From: Pseudomonas azotoformans
Lineage (GTDB): Bacteria > Pseudomonadota > Gammaproteobacteria > Pseudomonadales > Pseudomonadaceae
Direction: 5' to 3'
Assembly (NCBI RefSeq): GCF_001579805.1
Contig: NZ_CP014546.1
Location: 1,798,001 to 1,862,000 of the forward strand
Length of the DNA stretch: 64,000 bases
The position numbers and the translations under genes were made by a program. Positions 9,751-18,553 of this stretch are shown in pieces. The notes below the pieces were generated by a model. The model was given only the letters and a program-made list of their open reading frames with translations. It was not told the DNA's origin and did not search any database. Positions within the stretch are counted from its first letter, which is position 1, and each line of letters begins with the position of its first letter.

Positions 9751-12099
9751 TCAGGCCGAACGAGCCATGATCAGGCCATTGTCACTCGCCGCTTCCAAAC
9801 GAATCGCCACGAACTTCGACGTCGGCGTATGGCTGCCATCCCCCGTGCTTTCCAGCGGCACCAGTGGGTTCACTTCCGGGTAATAGGCCGCAGCCTGCCC
9901 AGCCGGAATATCAAACGCCAGCAGGGTGAAGCCCTTTACGCGGCGCTCGCGACCGTCTTCCCACAGCGACACGATGTCGGCCTTCTGTCCCGGCTTGAAG
10001 CCCAGGCGGATGATGTCGGCTTCGTTGACGAACAGCACATCACGCTGGCCCTTGACCCCACGGTAGCGGTCGTCCAGGCCATAAATGGTGGTGTTGTACT
10101 GATCGTGGGAACGCATCGATTGCATGATCAGGTCGGGCACACGACCGGTCGCATGAGTGCGTTCGTGGATCAGGTCCTTGGGCAGGATATTCGGACGGAA
10201 GTTGGCGCGGCCCGACGGGGTGTTCCAGCGACGTGCACCGGCGGAGTTGCCCAGGTAGAAGCCACCCGGATTCTTGATCTTCTCATTGAAGTCCTTGAAG
10301 CCCGGAATGGTGTCGGCGATCAGGTCGCGGATGCGCCCGTAATCGGCCACCAGCCAGTTCCAATCCACCGGCTTGCTGCCCAGGGTGGCGGCAGCGATGC
10401 CGGCCAGAATCGCAGGCTCCGACTTCATCAGCTTCGACAGCGGCTGCAATTGGCCGTTGGAACCGTGGACCATGCTGAACGAGTCTTCCACCGTCACCGC
10501 TTGCGGGCCGTCGGCCTGGATGTCGATGTCGGTACGGCCCAGGCACGGCAAGATCAGCGCGTCTTTGCCGTGCATCAGGTGGCTGCGGTTGAGCTTGGTG
10601 CTGATCTGCACGGTCAGGTCGCAATTACGCAGGGCTTCGAAGGTGCGCGGGCTGTCCGGCGTGGCTTGGGCGAAGTTGCCACCCAGGCCGATAAACACCT
10701 TGGAGCGGCCTTCAAGCATGGCGTGAATCGCTTCGACCACGTTGTGGCCATTGACGCGCGGCACCTGGAACTGGAAGCGCCGTTCCAGGGAGTCGAGGAA
10801 CGCCACGGGTGGACGTTCGTTGATGCCCATGGTGCGGTCGCCCTGCACGTTACTGTGGCCACGCACCGGGCACAGGCCGGCGCCTGGGCGGCCGATGTTG
10901 CCGCGCAGCAGCATCAGGTTGGCGATTTCCTGGATGGTCGGCACCGAATGGCGGTGCTGGGTGATGCCCATCGCCCAGCACATGATCACGTTCTTGCCTT
11001 TGGCGTACATGCGCGCCGCTTGCTCGATCTCCACCAGAGTCAAGCCGGACTGTTCGACGATTTCATCCCAGGAGGTGTCGTCGATCTTGCCCAGGTAATC
11101 CAGCACGTTGGCGGTGTGTTCGTTGAGGAAGTCGTGGTCGAACACGGCTTCTTTGCCTTCGGCCTGGGCCTGGCGTTCCCACAGCAGCAGGAACTTGGCC
11201 ATGCCGCGCAGGATGGCCATGTCGCCACCCAAGGCCGGGCGGAAGTAGGCGGTGTTGGTCGGTTTGTCACCGTTGGTGAGCATTTCCAGCGGGTGTTGCG
11301 GATGCTGGAAGCGTTCCAGGCCGCGCTCTTTCAGCGGGTTGATGCACACAACCTGGGCGCCGCGTTTGACCGCCTCGCGCAGCGGTTCGAGCATGCGCGG
11401 GTGGTTGGTGCCGGGGTTCTGGCCCCAGACGAAAATCGCATCGGCGTGTTCGAAGTCATCAAAGGTCACGGTGCCTTTGCCGACGCCCACGCTTTGCGCC
11501 AGGGCAACGCCGCTGGCTTCGTGGCACATGTTCGAACAGTCGGGGAAGTTGTTGGTGCCGTAGGCGCGCACGAACAGTTGATACAGGTACGCCGCTTCGT
11601 TGCTGGCGCGGCCCGAGGTGTAGAACTCGGCCATGTCCGGGCTCGGCAGGGCGTTGAGGTGCTTGCCGACCAGGTCGAAGGCCGCTTCCCAACTGATGGG
11701 CTGGTAGCGGTCGGTTTCGGCGTCATAGCGCATCGGCTCGGTCAGACGGCCTTGGTATTCCAGCCAGTAGTCGCTTTGCTCCAGCAGGGCGGTCACGCTG
11801 TGTTTAGCGAAGAACGCCGCGTCGACGCGACGCTTGGTGGCTTCCCAGTTCACCGCCTTGGCGCCGTTCTCGCAGAACTTGACCATGCCGCTTTCCGGCG
11901 AGTCGCCCCAGGCACAACCGGGGCAGTCGAAGCCGCCGTTCTGGTTGGTCTTGAGCATCATGCGCAGGTTTTTCAGCGCGTTGTCGCTGGTCAGCCAGGC
12001 CTGCGCCACGCTGATCAGTGCGCCCCACCCACCCGCAGCGCCTTTGTAAGGCTTGTAGCGCGGGGTGGGGGTTTGGTCGGCTTGGTGGTGCTGGCTCAT
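9751..12099 (-). CDS. FdhF/YdeP-family molybdopterin oxidoreductase
   Basis: 782 residues, the usual length of the YdeP branch of the formate-dehydrogenase H-like molybdopterin oxidoreductases. Near the N-terminus FDCPGCAW (Cys59, Cys62) is the start of the Fe-S/Mo region. Typical Mo-bis-MGD binding stretches follow (for example VWGQNPGTNHPRM and HSVPTIQEIANLMLLRGNIGRPGAGLCPVRGH, the latter in two parts). There is no selenocysteine codon in the reading frame. YdeP is linked to acid resistance in E. coli, but its reaction is unproven. The gene overlaps fdhD by four bases (ATGA), so cofactor sulfuration and enzyme are made together. Confidence 0.88.
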   Translation of the reverse strand: MSQHHQADQTPTPRYKPYKGAAGGWGALISVAQAWLTSDNALKNLRMMLKTNQNGGFDCPGCAWGDSPESGMVKFCENGAKAVNWEATKRRVDAAFFAKHSVTALLEQSDYWLEYQGRLTEPMRYDAETDRYQPISWEAAFDLVGKHLNALPSPDMAEFYTSGRASNEAAYLYQLFVRAYGTNNFPDCSNMCHEASGVALAQSVGVGKGTVTFDDFEHADAIFVWGQNPGTNHPRMLEPLREAVKRGAQVVCINPLKERGLERFQHPQHPLEMLTNGDKPTNTAYFRPALGGDMAILRGMAKFLLLWERQAQAEGKEAVFDHDFLNEHTANVLDYLGKIDDTSWDEIVEQSGLTLVEIEQAARMYAKGKNVIMCWAMGITQHRHSVPTIQEIANLMLLRGNIGRPGAGLCPVRGHSNVQGDRTMGINERPPVAFLDSLERRFQFQVPRVNGHNVVEAIHAMLEGRSKVFIGLGGNFAQATPDSPRTFEALRNCDLTVQISTKLNRSHLMHGKDALILPCLGRTDIDIQADGPQAVTVEDSFSMVHGSNGQLQPLSKLMKSEPAILAGIAAATLGSKPVDWNWLVADYGRIRDLIADTIPGFKDFNEKIKNPGGFYLGNSAGARRWNTPSGRANFRPNILPKDLIHERTHATGRVPDLIMQSMRSHDQYNTTIYGLDDRYRGVKGQRDVLFVNEADIIRLGFKPGQKADIVSLWEDGRERRVKGFTLLAFDIPAGQAAAYYPEVNPLVPLESTGDGSHTPTSKFVAIRLEAASDNGLIMARSA

Positions 12100-12935
12100 G
12101 GCTGGTTCTCCATCGCAGGGCTGTAGACCCGCGGCGCACTTTTCTGCGGCAGGTGGATGAGATTGAGGTTATGCCGGCGGGCCCATTGCAGGGCCAGTCC
12201 GGTGGGTGACGACAGGCTGACCAGGGTCTGGATGCCCGCGCGCAGGACCTTCTGGATCAACTCCAGGCTGCAACGGCTGGTAACAATCGCCAGGCCGCCT
12301 TCGGTCGGAATCTTTTGGCGGATCAAGGCGCCGATCAATTTATCCAGGGCGTTGTGCCGGCCGATGTCTTCACGACCGAGCAACAACTCGCCCTGGCCGT
12401 TCATGAACACGGCCGCATGCACGGCGCCGCTGTATTGGCCCAGGGGCTGAAAGGCGCTGATGCGTTGGCGCAGGCCATCCAGCCACTCGGCGGGCGGCAA
12501 GGGCGCGCCGGGCAATACCTGGAGGTCTGGCAGGGCCTGTTCAACGGCTTCCACGCCACACAAGCCACAGCCGCTGGCGCCAGCCAACTGGCGGCGCTGT
12601 TGTTTGAGGTTCCAGAAGGCGCGGCTGGAGATCTGCACCTGAGCGTATTGGGCTGAGCCCGAACCGCTGAGTTTCAGATCATAAATATCGCTAACATCGG
12701 CGATAATGCCGCTACCGATGCTGAAACCGACAATAAAGTCTTCCAGGTCCGTCGGCGTCACCAGCATCACCGCTTGGCTGATGTCGTTATAGGCAATCGC
12801 CAACGCCACTTCTTCCGCCAAGGCTGTGCTGGCGGATTCTGTGTGTTCGAGATTGCAATACTGGTAGCTCTGGCTGGCGGCGGGCGCTGGCGTTTCGAGA
12901 GCGGGCGCCGCGCAGACTGGGCGCTTGGCGTTCAT
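12096..12935 (-). CDS. fdhD: FdhD, formate dehydrogenase accessory sulfurtransferase
   Basis: 279 residues. FdhD carries sulfur from IscS to the molybdenum cofactor before insertion into formate-dehydrogenase-type enzymes. The sulfur-carrying loop is SGCGLCGVEA (Cys123 and Cys126). The C-terminal half shows the GREDIGRHNALDKLIG signature of the family. It is the first gene of a two-gene unit with the ydeP-like oxidoreductase, overlapping it by four bases. Confidence 0.95.
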   Translation of the reverse strand: MNAKRPVCAAPALETPAPAASQSYQYCNLEHTESASTALAEEVALAIAYNDISQAVMLVTPTDLEDFIVGFSIGSGIIADVSDIYDLKLSGSGSAQYAQVQISSRAFWNLKQQRRQLAGASGCGLCGVEAVEQALPDLQVLPGAPLPPAEWLDGLRQRISAFQPLGQYSGAVHAAVFMNGQGELLLGREDIGRHNALDKLIGALIRQKIPTEGGLAIVTSRCSLELIQKVLRAGIQTLVSLSSPTGLALQWARRHNLNLIHLPQKSAPRVYSPAMENQP

Positions 12936-13032
12936 GGGGCAGTACCACCGGCGGATTGATCAGTGTTTAGACTAGGCGCGACAAAGCGTCGCGTCTAATT
13001 GCCAGTACTGATCTACCGATAGATGACGTCGA

Positions 13033-13920
13033 TCAAGATTCGTTTGGCGATTTCTGATACAGCGCGAAACACGCCTCCGCCAGTGCTGAGCGCGGCGCGC
13101 TGCGGCGCATGATCAGCCCCAGGCGTGCGAGGGTGTGGGCGTCCTCGATCGGCTGCAGGCGCAGGTGTTCGGTGAGTGCGTCCAGGCCCCCATCCAGCGG
13201 CATCACCGCGCAACACAATCCACCGTGCACGGCTTGTAACAATTGATGGACGGCGTCGGTCTGCAGCAGCGGTTGCGGGTTGAGCCCACGGCTGTGGAAG
13301 TTGTGGTCGATGGATTGGCGAAAGTGCATGCCGCTGGTGAGCATGCCCAACGGCAGTTCGATCAGCGCCTCCCAGCTCAACGGCGTATCACCGAAACTGA
13401 AGAAGCGCTGGTCGTAGAGCAGGCCCATGCGGGTTTCGCCCAAGGCCAGCGAGTCGAAGCGCTCGTTGTCCAGGCGTTCCAGGTAGGACACGCCCAAATC
13501 CAGCCGGTTACTCGCCAGTTGTTCCAGGATCTGCTCCGAGCTGAGCGCGGAGAGCTCAAAGCGCAGGCTTGGGTGTTCCTTATGCAGTTGCTGCATCAAG
13601 GCCAAAGGATCAAAGCTCGACAGTGGCACCACGCCCAGGCGCAATGTGCCCACCAGGTTGCCGCGACAAGCCGCCGCCTCGGCCTGCAAACCGTCATAAG
13701 CCGCCAATACCGTGCGTGCCCACGCCAGCACGCGCTCGCCGGGTGCGGTAAAGCCTTCGAAGCGCTGGCCACGATTGACCAATGGCAGATCAAGCTCTTC
13801 CTCAAGGTTGCGCAGGCGCATCGACAGGGTCGGTTGGGTGATGTGGCAACGCGCCGCCGCCTGGCCGAAGTGACGGGTTTCGTCGAGGGCGATGAGGAAT
13901 TTCAGCTGTTTGATGTCCAT
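13033..13920 (-). CDS. LysR-family transcriptional regulator
   Basis: 295 residues. Residues 1-60 are a LysR winged-helix DNA-binding domain (MDIKQLKFLIALDETRHFGQ start; HITQPTLSMRLRNLEEELDLPL recognition region). The remainder is a LysR substrate-binding fold. It lies upstream of fdhD on the same strand, with a 97-base gap, so it may control the fdhD-ydeP unit; the effector is unknown. It diverges from kbp, with a 132-base intergenic space. Confidence 0.9.
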   Translation of the reverse strand: MDIKQLKFLIALDETRHFGQAAARCHITQPTLSMRLRNLEEELDLPLVNRGQRFEGFTAPGERVLAWARTVLAAYDGLQAEAAACRGNLVGTLRLGVVPLSSFDPLALMQQLHKEHPSLRFELSALSSEQILEQLASNRLDLGVSYLERLDNERFDSLALGETRMGLLYDQRFFSFGDTPLSWEALIELPLGMLTSGMHFRQSIDHNFHSRGLNPQPLLQTDAVHQLLQAVHGGLCCAVMPLDGGLDALTEHLRLQPIEDAHTLARLGLIMRRSAPRSALAEACFALYQKSPNES

Positions 13921-14052
13921 CTTCGCTCCAGGGCTTATTCCAATGGCGGGGGGATTCTAGCGCGTTTGGGTCTTTGGCCGGGCCGGAACCCAAATCCGTA
14001 GGACTGGTCTAGTCTTGGGCATCTGGAACTCAAATCCCAAGGAGAGCGCACT

Positions 14053-14493
14053 ATGAGCATTTTCAGCTTTATCAAGGAAGCCGGCGAAAAGATTGTCGAC
14101 CTGTTGACGCCGGGTAATGCAAACGCCAGCGAGCAGTTGAAGGACCATGTGTCCAAAGTGGGTCTGGGTAATCCGAATGTGCAGACCACAGTGGATGGCG
14201 ACAAGGTGACCGTGACCGGTGAAGTCGCCACCCAGGAAGAGAAAGAGAAGATCCTGTTGGCGCTGGGCAATATCGCCGGTGTGGCCAGTGTGGATGACCA
14301 GATCACCGTATCCGGCCCGGCCGTGGCTGCCGCCCGTTTTGTCGTGGTAAAAAAGGGCGACACCCTCAGCGCGATTTCCCTGGCGGTGTATGGCAACGCC
14401 AACCAGTACAACAAAATCTTCGAGGCCAACAAGCCGCTATTGTCGCATCCGGACAAGATTTACCCAGGGCAGACTTTGCGTATTCCTGAGTAA
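14053..14493 (+). CDS. kbp: BON-LysM potassium-binding protein Kbp (YgaU)
   Basis: 146 residues, close to the 149 of E. coli Kbp. A BON domain spans about residues 25-88 (QTTVDGDKVTVTGEVATQEE) and a LysM domain about 95-144 (FVVVKKGDTLSAISLAVYGN). No signal peptide is present, consistent with the cytoplasmic K+ sensor Kbp rather than a secreted peptidoglycan binder. GGAGAG lies 9 bases before the ATG. It converges on yrfG across a hairpin. Confidence 0.88.
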   Translation: MSIFSFIKEAGEKIVDLLTPGNANASEQLKDHVSKVGLGNPNVQTTVDGDKVTVTGEVATQEEKEKILLALGNIAGVASVDDQITVSGPAVAAARFVVVKKGDTLSAISLAVYGNANQYNKIFEANKPLLSHPDKIYPGQTLRIPE

Positions 14494-14502
14494 GCAGCAC
14501 GC

Positions 14503-14530
14503 TGTAGGGGCGGGCGTGTCCGCTCCTACA
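14503..14530. repeat. short REP-like hairpin between convergent genes
   Basis: TGTAGGGGCGG (14503-14513) pairs with CCGCTCCTACA (14520-14530) with one G-U. It lies between the kbp stop and the yrfG stop and overlaps the last codons of yrfG. It has no T run, so it is more likely a REP-type palindrome than a terminator. Confidence 0.5.
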
Positions 14531-15188
14531 ACCCGATAATCAGCTCGCGATAATCCCCCACCGCTGCAAACTCCGCCGTGTTCTTTGGCCCCTTCTGGCT
14601 GTCTGGCTCCTTCACCGCCAGCAAATGCCCGACGCCAAACGCCTGGGCGCTGCGCAGGATCGGCAAGGTATCGTCGATAAACAGACTGCGGGCCGGGTCG
14701 AAGTGGATGTCGGCTTGCAGAGCATCCCAGAACTGCGGGTTTTCCTTGGCGAAACCGTAGTCGTGGGAGCTGATCAACCGTTCGAAATACGGCGCCAGTT
14801 CAATGCGTTCCAACTTCAATGACAGCGAATCACGATGAGCGTTGGTGATCAGGATCACGCGCTTGCCGGCCTGTTTGATTGCCGCCAGGAAGGTGTCGGC
14901 GTCAGGGCGCAGGGCGATCAGGTGGGCGGTTTCCAGCTTGAGTTCGCGTACCGGGATCTTCAGTTCCGCACTCCAGAAATCCAGGCAATACCATTGCAAC
15001 TGTCCGGCGTTACGCTCGAACAGGGGCTGCAACTCCATCTCGGCCATGGCGCGGCTTACACCGTGCAGCTCGGCGTAGCGCTGGGGCAGGTGCTCCATCC
15101 AGAAGTGGTTGTCGAAATGCAGGTCGAGCAGGGTGCCGTCCATGTCCAGCAGGACAGTGTCGATGGCGTGCCAGGGCAAAGAAGGCAT
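14526..15188 (-). CDS. yrfG: GMP/IMP nucleotidase YrfG (HAD family)
   Basis: 220-residue haloacid-dehalogenase phosphatase. Motif I is LLDMDGTLLDL (nucleophile Asp15, acid Asp17), motif II is ILITNAHRDS and motif IV is SLFIDDTLPIL. It dephosphorylates purine nucleoside monophosphates in the cytoplasm. Divergence from nudE reproduces the yrfG-nudE neighbourhood of gamma-proteobacteria, which supports the name. Confidence 0.9.
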   Translation of the reverse strand: MPSLPWHAIDTVLLDMDGTLLDLHFDNHFWMEHLPQRYAELHGVSRAMAEMELQPLFERNAGQLQWYCLDFWSAELKIPVRELKLETAHLIALRPDADTFLAAIKQAGKRVILITNAHRDSLSLKLERIELAPYFERLISSHDYGFAKENPQFWDALQADIHFDPARSLFIDDTLPILRSAQAFGVGHLLAVKEPDSQKGPKNTAEFAAVGDYRELIIGL

Positions 15189-15275
15189 GGGGCGGTCTCA
15201 TGTAAGTAAAAATATCCGACACAGACAATCGGAAAAGCCACGGTATAGTAACCCGATCACGCCAAGGAGCCGCTC

Positions 15276-15842
15276 ATGCGCCAGAAACCCACCGTCCTCG
15301 CCCGCGAAATAGTCGCCAGTAGCCGTTTGTTCCGCGTGGAGGAAGTGCAACTGCGCTTTTCCAATGGCGTTGAACGGACCTACGAGCGCCTGGTGGGCCG
15401 CGGTGCCGGTTACGGCGCGGTGATGATCGTGGCAATGATCGACGCGGACCATGCATTGCTGGTGGAAGAATACTGCGGCGGTACCGACGAATATGAGTTG
15501 TCGTTGCCCAAAGGGTTGATCGAACCTGGCGAAGACGTACTGGCGGCGGCAAACCGCGAACTCAAGGAAGAGGCCGGCTACGGCGCCCGTCAGTTGGAGC
15601 ACCTCACCGAACTGTCGCTGTCGCCAGGCTACATGAGCCAGAAAATCCAGGTGGTATTGGCCACCGATCTCTATGAAGAACGCCTGGAAGGCGATGAACC
15701 TGAGCCGATGCGTGTGGACCGGGTCAACCTGCGCGAACTGTCGATGCTCGCGCAAAACGAGCAATTCAGCGAAGGCCGTGCCCTGGCTGCGCTGTACCTG
15801 GTACGAGACCTGTTGACCCAGCGTGGAGCGTTTACCGCATGA
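15276..15842 (+). CDS. nudE: ADP compounds hydrolase NudE
   Basis: 188-residue Nudix hydrolase cleaving ADP-ribose, Ap3A and NADH-type substrates. The Nudix box occupies residues 80-103 and has all the key residues: it starts GLIEPGE, then RELKEEAGYG. The ATG follows CAAGGAG. Its 3' end overlaps cysQ by four bases (ATGA), a coupled pair conserved in pseudomonads. Confidence 0.93.
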   Translation: MRQKPTVLAREIVASSRLFRVEEVQLRFSNGVERTYERLVGRGAGYGAVMIVAMIDADHALLVEEYCGGTDEYELSLPKGLIEPGEDVLAAANRELKEEAGYGARQLEHLTELSLSPGYMSQKIQVVLATDLYEERLEGDEPEPMRVDRVNLRELSMLAQNEQFSEGRALAALYLVRDLLTQRGAFTA

Positions 15843-16675
15843 GCGAACTGTTTTTAGGCCACCCGTTTATTGCCCCTGTGATCGAACTGGCTCGTCAGGC
15901 CGGTGAAGTGATTTTGCCGTACTGGCGTGCTGACGTGGCCGTGACCTCCAAGGCTGATGATTCGCCCGTGACGGCAGCGGATCTGGCCGCTCATCACCTG
16001 ATCCTGGCCGGCCTGACCGCGCTGGACCCGAGCATTCCGGTGTTGTCCGAGGAAGACGCCGACATCGACCAGAGCGTGCGCGCCGGCTGGCAGCGCTGGT
16101 GGTTGGTGGACCCATTGGACGGTACCAAGGAATTTATCGCCGGCAGCGAAGAATTCACCGTGAACATCGCCCTGATCGAGCAAGGCCGCGTGGTGTTCGG
16201 CGTGGTGTCGATGCCCACCAGCGGCCGTTGTTACTTCGGTGGCGCTGGCCTGGGCGCCTGGCGCTCGGATGTGAATGAAGCACCCAAGCAGATCCAGGTG
16301 CGCGAGGCACCCGCAGCAGGTGAGTCGTTTACCGTGGTGGCCAGCCGTCGGCATTCCAGCCCTGAGCAGGAGCGTTTGCTGGACGGCTTGAGCGAGGGCC
16401 TGGGCGCATTGAAGCTGGCGAATATCGGCAGCTCGTTGAAGTTCTGCCTGTTGGCTGAAGGCAGTGCCGATTGCTACCCGCGACTGGCGCCGACTTCCCA
16501 GTGGGACACGGCGGCCGCCCAAGGTGTACTGGAAGGGGCGGGAGGCGAGGTGTTGGAGTTGAGCGGTGAACCGTTCAGCTATCCGGCGCGGGCATCGTTG
16601 TTGAATCCGTTCTTTCTGGCGTTGCCGGCGAAGGCGGCTTGGCGTGAGCGGTTGCTGACGCTGGCCCGTTCCTGA
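15839..16675 (+). CDS. cysQ: 3'(2'),5'-bisphosphate nucleotidase CysQ
   Basis: 278-residue inositol-monophosphatase-fold enzyme that removes 3'-phosphoadenosine 5'-phosphate made during sulfate assimilation. Metal-binding motifs include SEEDADI (about residue 65) and VDPLDGTKEF (about 90-99), and the C-terminal WDTAAAQGVLEGAGG signature of the family is intact. Translationally coupled to nudE by an ATGA overlap. Confidence 0.94.
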   Translation: MSELFLGHPFIAPVIELARQAGEVILPYWRADVAVTSKADDSPVTAADLAAHHLILAGLTALDPSIPVLSEEDADIDQSVRAGWQRWWLVDPLDGTKEFIAGSEEFTVNIALIEQGRVVFGVVSMPTSGRCYFGGAGLGAWRSDVNEAPKQIQVREAPAAGESFTVVASRRHSSPEQERLLDGLSEGLGALKLANIGSSLKFCLLAEGSADCYPRLAPTSQWDTAAAQGVLEGAGGEVLELSGEPFSYPARASLLNPFFLALPAKAAWRERLLTLARS

Positions 16676-16694
16676 GGCATTTGTGGGGTGGCGG

Positions 16695-17150
16695 TTAGCG
16701 GTGTAGGACGTACTGGCCTGTGAAGGCAACGGCGCGTTCTTCGCTACCTTCATTCACAATCCACGTCTCCAGCGTCAACCGCGCGCGGCCATAGCGCTTG
16801 TAGGTCGCCAGGAACCGCTGCCACACCTTTTCCTCGGGTGCTGTGCAAATCGCGGTCGCATCCCGCGTGACCGGCAGCGGATAGCTGATCTGTCCTTCCT
16901 GAATCACAATATGCCCGTCCTCAATCCCTTCTTCCCGCAACTGCAAGTGCAGCCAGCCCCAGCCCGCCAGTACCGCGCCGCAATATAAACTTCCGCCGAA
17001 CATGGTGCTTTTGTGGTTGATGTTGGCTTGCAAGGGCAGATGCAGTTCCAGCCGCCCCTGTTTCCAGTCGAGCACCTTGAGGCCCATTTCCCGGGTGAGG
17101 GGGATGTCGTGGTGCAGGATGGATTCCAGGTAACGGCTGTCGCGGTTCAT
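16695..17150 (-). CDS. YiiD-C-type hotdog thioesterase
   Basis: 151 residues from the ATG at 17150, chosen because AAGAGG lies 5 bases upstream. An in-frame ATG at 17180 overlaps the dctD stop (ATGA) and is the alternative start. The sequence NHKSTMFGGSLYCGAVLAGWG is the signature of the YiiD C-terminal putative thioesterase family. The substrate is unknown. It follows dctD directly, so read-through from dctBD is likely. Confidence 0.8.
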   Translation of the reverse strand: MNRDSRYLESILHHDIPLTREMGLKVLDWKQGRLELHLPLQANINHKSTMFGGSLYCGAVLAGWGWLHLQLREEGIEDGHIVIQEGQISYPLPVTRDATAICTAPEEKVWQRFLATYKRYGRARLTLETWIVNEGSEERAVAFTGQYVLHR

Positions 17151-17176
17151 GGCGGCCTCTTGGCGGGTGGGGGCTG

Positions 17177-18553
17177 TCATTCGTCGTCGCTGCTTTGGTT
17201 GGCGAAGTTCAGGCCATGCTTGCGCAGCTTGTCGTGCAGGGTCTTGCGCGGTACGCCCAAGGCTTCAGCGAGGCTGCGCATGGAGCTGTGGGGGCGGGTC
17301 AGCTCGGCGGCGATCAGGCTTTTTTCGAACTGCTCGACTTGCTCGCTCAGGCCGCCAGGCGTGGAGGTCAGCACGCCAGCTGATGGATTGTCCGGTGTGT
17401 TGTCCAGCGCCAGTTCCAGGCCCAGAGCAAAGCGCTCGGCGGCGTTCTGCAATTCGCGCACATTGCCTGGCCAGCTATGGCGCAGCAGCAGCGCGCGCTG
17501 GCCGGGTTGCAGTTCGTGCAGCGGCAGGCCGTGGCGGCTGCTGGCCTCATCGGCGAAGTGCTGGAACAGCATCAGCGCATCCTCGCCCCGCTCGCGCAGC
17601 GGCGGAATACGCAGCGGCGCGACGTTGAGGCGGTAATACAAGTCGGCGCGGAAACGGCCCTGGTCGGCCGACTGGCGCAGGTCTTCCTTGGTCGCGGCGA
17701 TGATGCGGATATCCAGCGGGATCAGCTGATTGCCGCCCAGGCGCTCCACCACCCGCTCCTGCAACAGGCGCAGGAGTTTCACCTGTACATCCAGGCTCAT
17801 GCTTTCGATTTCATCGAGGAACAAGGTGCCGCCGTTGGCGAATTCGAACTTGCCGATACGGCGTTTCTGCGCGCCGGTAAAGGCGCCGGGTTCGTGGCCG
17901 AACAGTTCGCTTTCCACCACCGACTCGGCCAAGGCGCCTGCGTTGATCGCCACAAACGGGCCGCTGCGGCGGCTCGACAAATCATGCAGCGCGCGCGCTA
18001 CCACCTCTTTGCCGGCGCCGGTTTCACCGAGGATCAGCACATCGGCCTTGGTCGCGGCCAGGGCGCCGATCTGCTCGCGCAGGCGCAGCATTTGCGGCGA
18101 GTGGCCCACCAGGCGCGTGCTCAGTTGCTGGCGGTCGCTGAGAGCAAGACGCAGGCTGCGGTTGTCCAGCACCAGCCGGCGCAGGGCCAGGGCGCGGCGC
18201 ACGCTGTCGAGCAGGGCGTCGCTGGCAAACGGTTTTTCCAGGAAGTCATAGGCGCCGGCGCGCATAGCTTGCACCGCCAGCGGCACGTCGCCGTGGCCGG
18301 TGATCAGCAGCACCGGCAGGTCTGGGTCCTGGCCATGCAGTTCGGCGAGCAGCTCCAAGCCGTCCATGCCGGGCATGCGGATGTCGCTGACCACCACGCC
18401 CGGCCAGTCCCGCGACAGGCGCGCGGTGAGGCCGGTGGCTTCGCCCAGGGTCAGGACCTTCAGCCCGGCCAGGTCCAGGGTCTGGCACAGGGCCTGACGC
18501 AGGTGTGGATCGTCGTCGATCAACACCACCTGAATCTGGTTATCGATACTCAT
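17177..18553 (-). CDS. dctD: C4-dicarboxylate response regulator DctD (sigma-54 activator)
   Basis: 458 residues. The receiver domain (1-120) carries the phospho-acceptor Asp57 in SDIRMPG. The AAA+ domain (about 145-385) has the Walker A GETGAGKE (176-183) and the sigma-54 contact loop GAFTGA (223-228). A Fis-type helix-turn-helix is at the C-terminus (MRSLAEALGVPRKTLHDKLRKHG). It activates sigma-54 transcription of dicarboxylate uptake genes such as dctA, which is not in the window. It overlaps dctB by four bases. Confidence 0.94.
   Translation of the reverse strand: MSIDNQIQVVLIDDDPHLRQALCQTLDLAGLKVLTLGEATGLTARLSRDWPGVVVSDIRMPGMDGLELLAELHGQDPDLPVLLITGHGDVPLAVQAMRAGAYDFLEKPFASDALLDSVRRALALRRLVLDNRSLRLALSDRQQLSTRLVGHSPQMLRLREQIGALAATKADVLILGETGAGKEVVARALHDLSSRRSGPFVAINAGALAESVVESELFGHEPGAFTGAQKRRIGKFEFANGGTLFLDEIESMSLDVQVKLLRLLQERVVERLGGNQLIPLDIRIIAATKEDLRQSADQGRFRADLYYRLNVAPLRIPPLRERGEDALMLFQHFADEASSRHGLPLHELQPGQRALLLRHSWPGNVRELQNAAERFALGLELALDNTPDNPSAGVLTSTPGGLSEQVEQFEKSLIAAELTRPHSSMRSLAEALGVPRKTLHDKLRKHGLNFANQSSDDE

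Noticed and set aside
9829..12126. 765-codon plus-strand frame opposite ydeP
   Set aside because: Antisense to a fully recognisable enzyme; the product is His/Val/Ala-rich as expected from complementing GC-rich codons.
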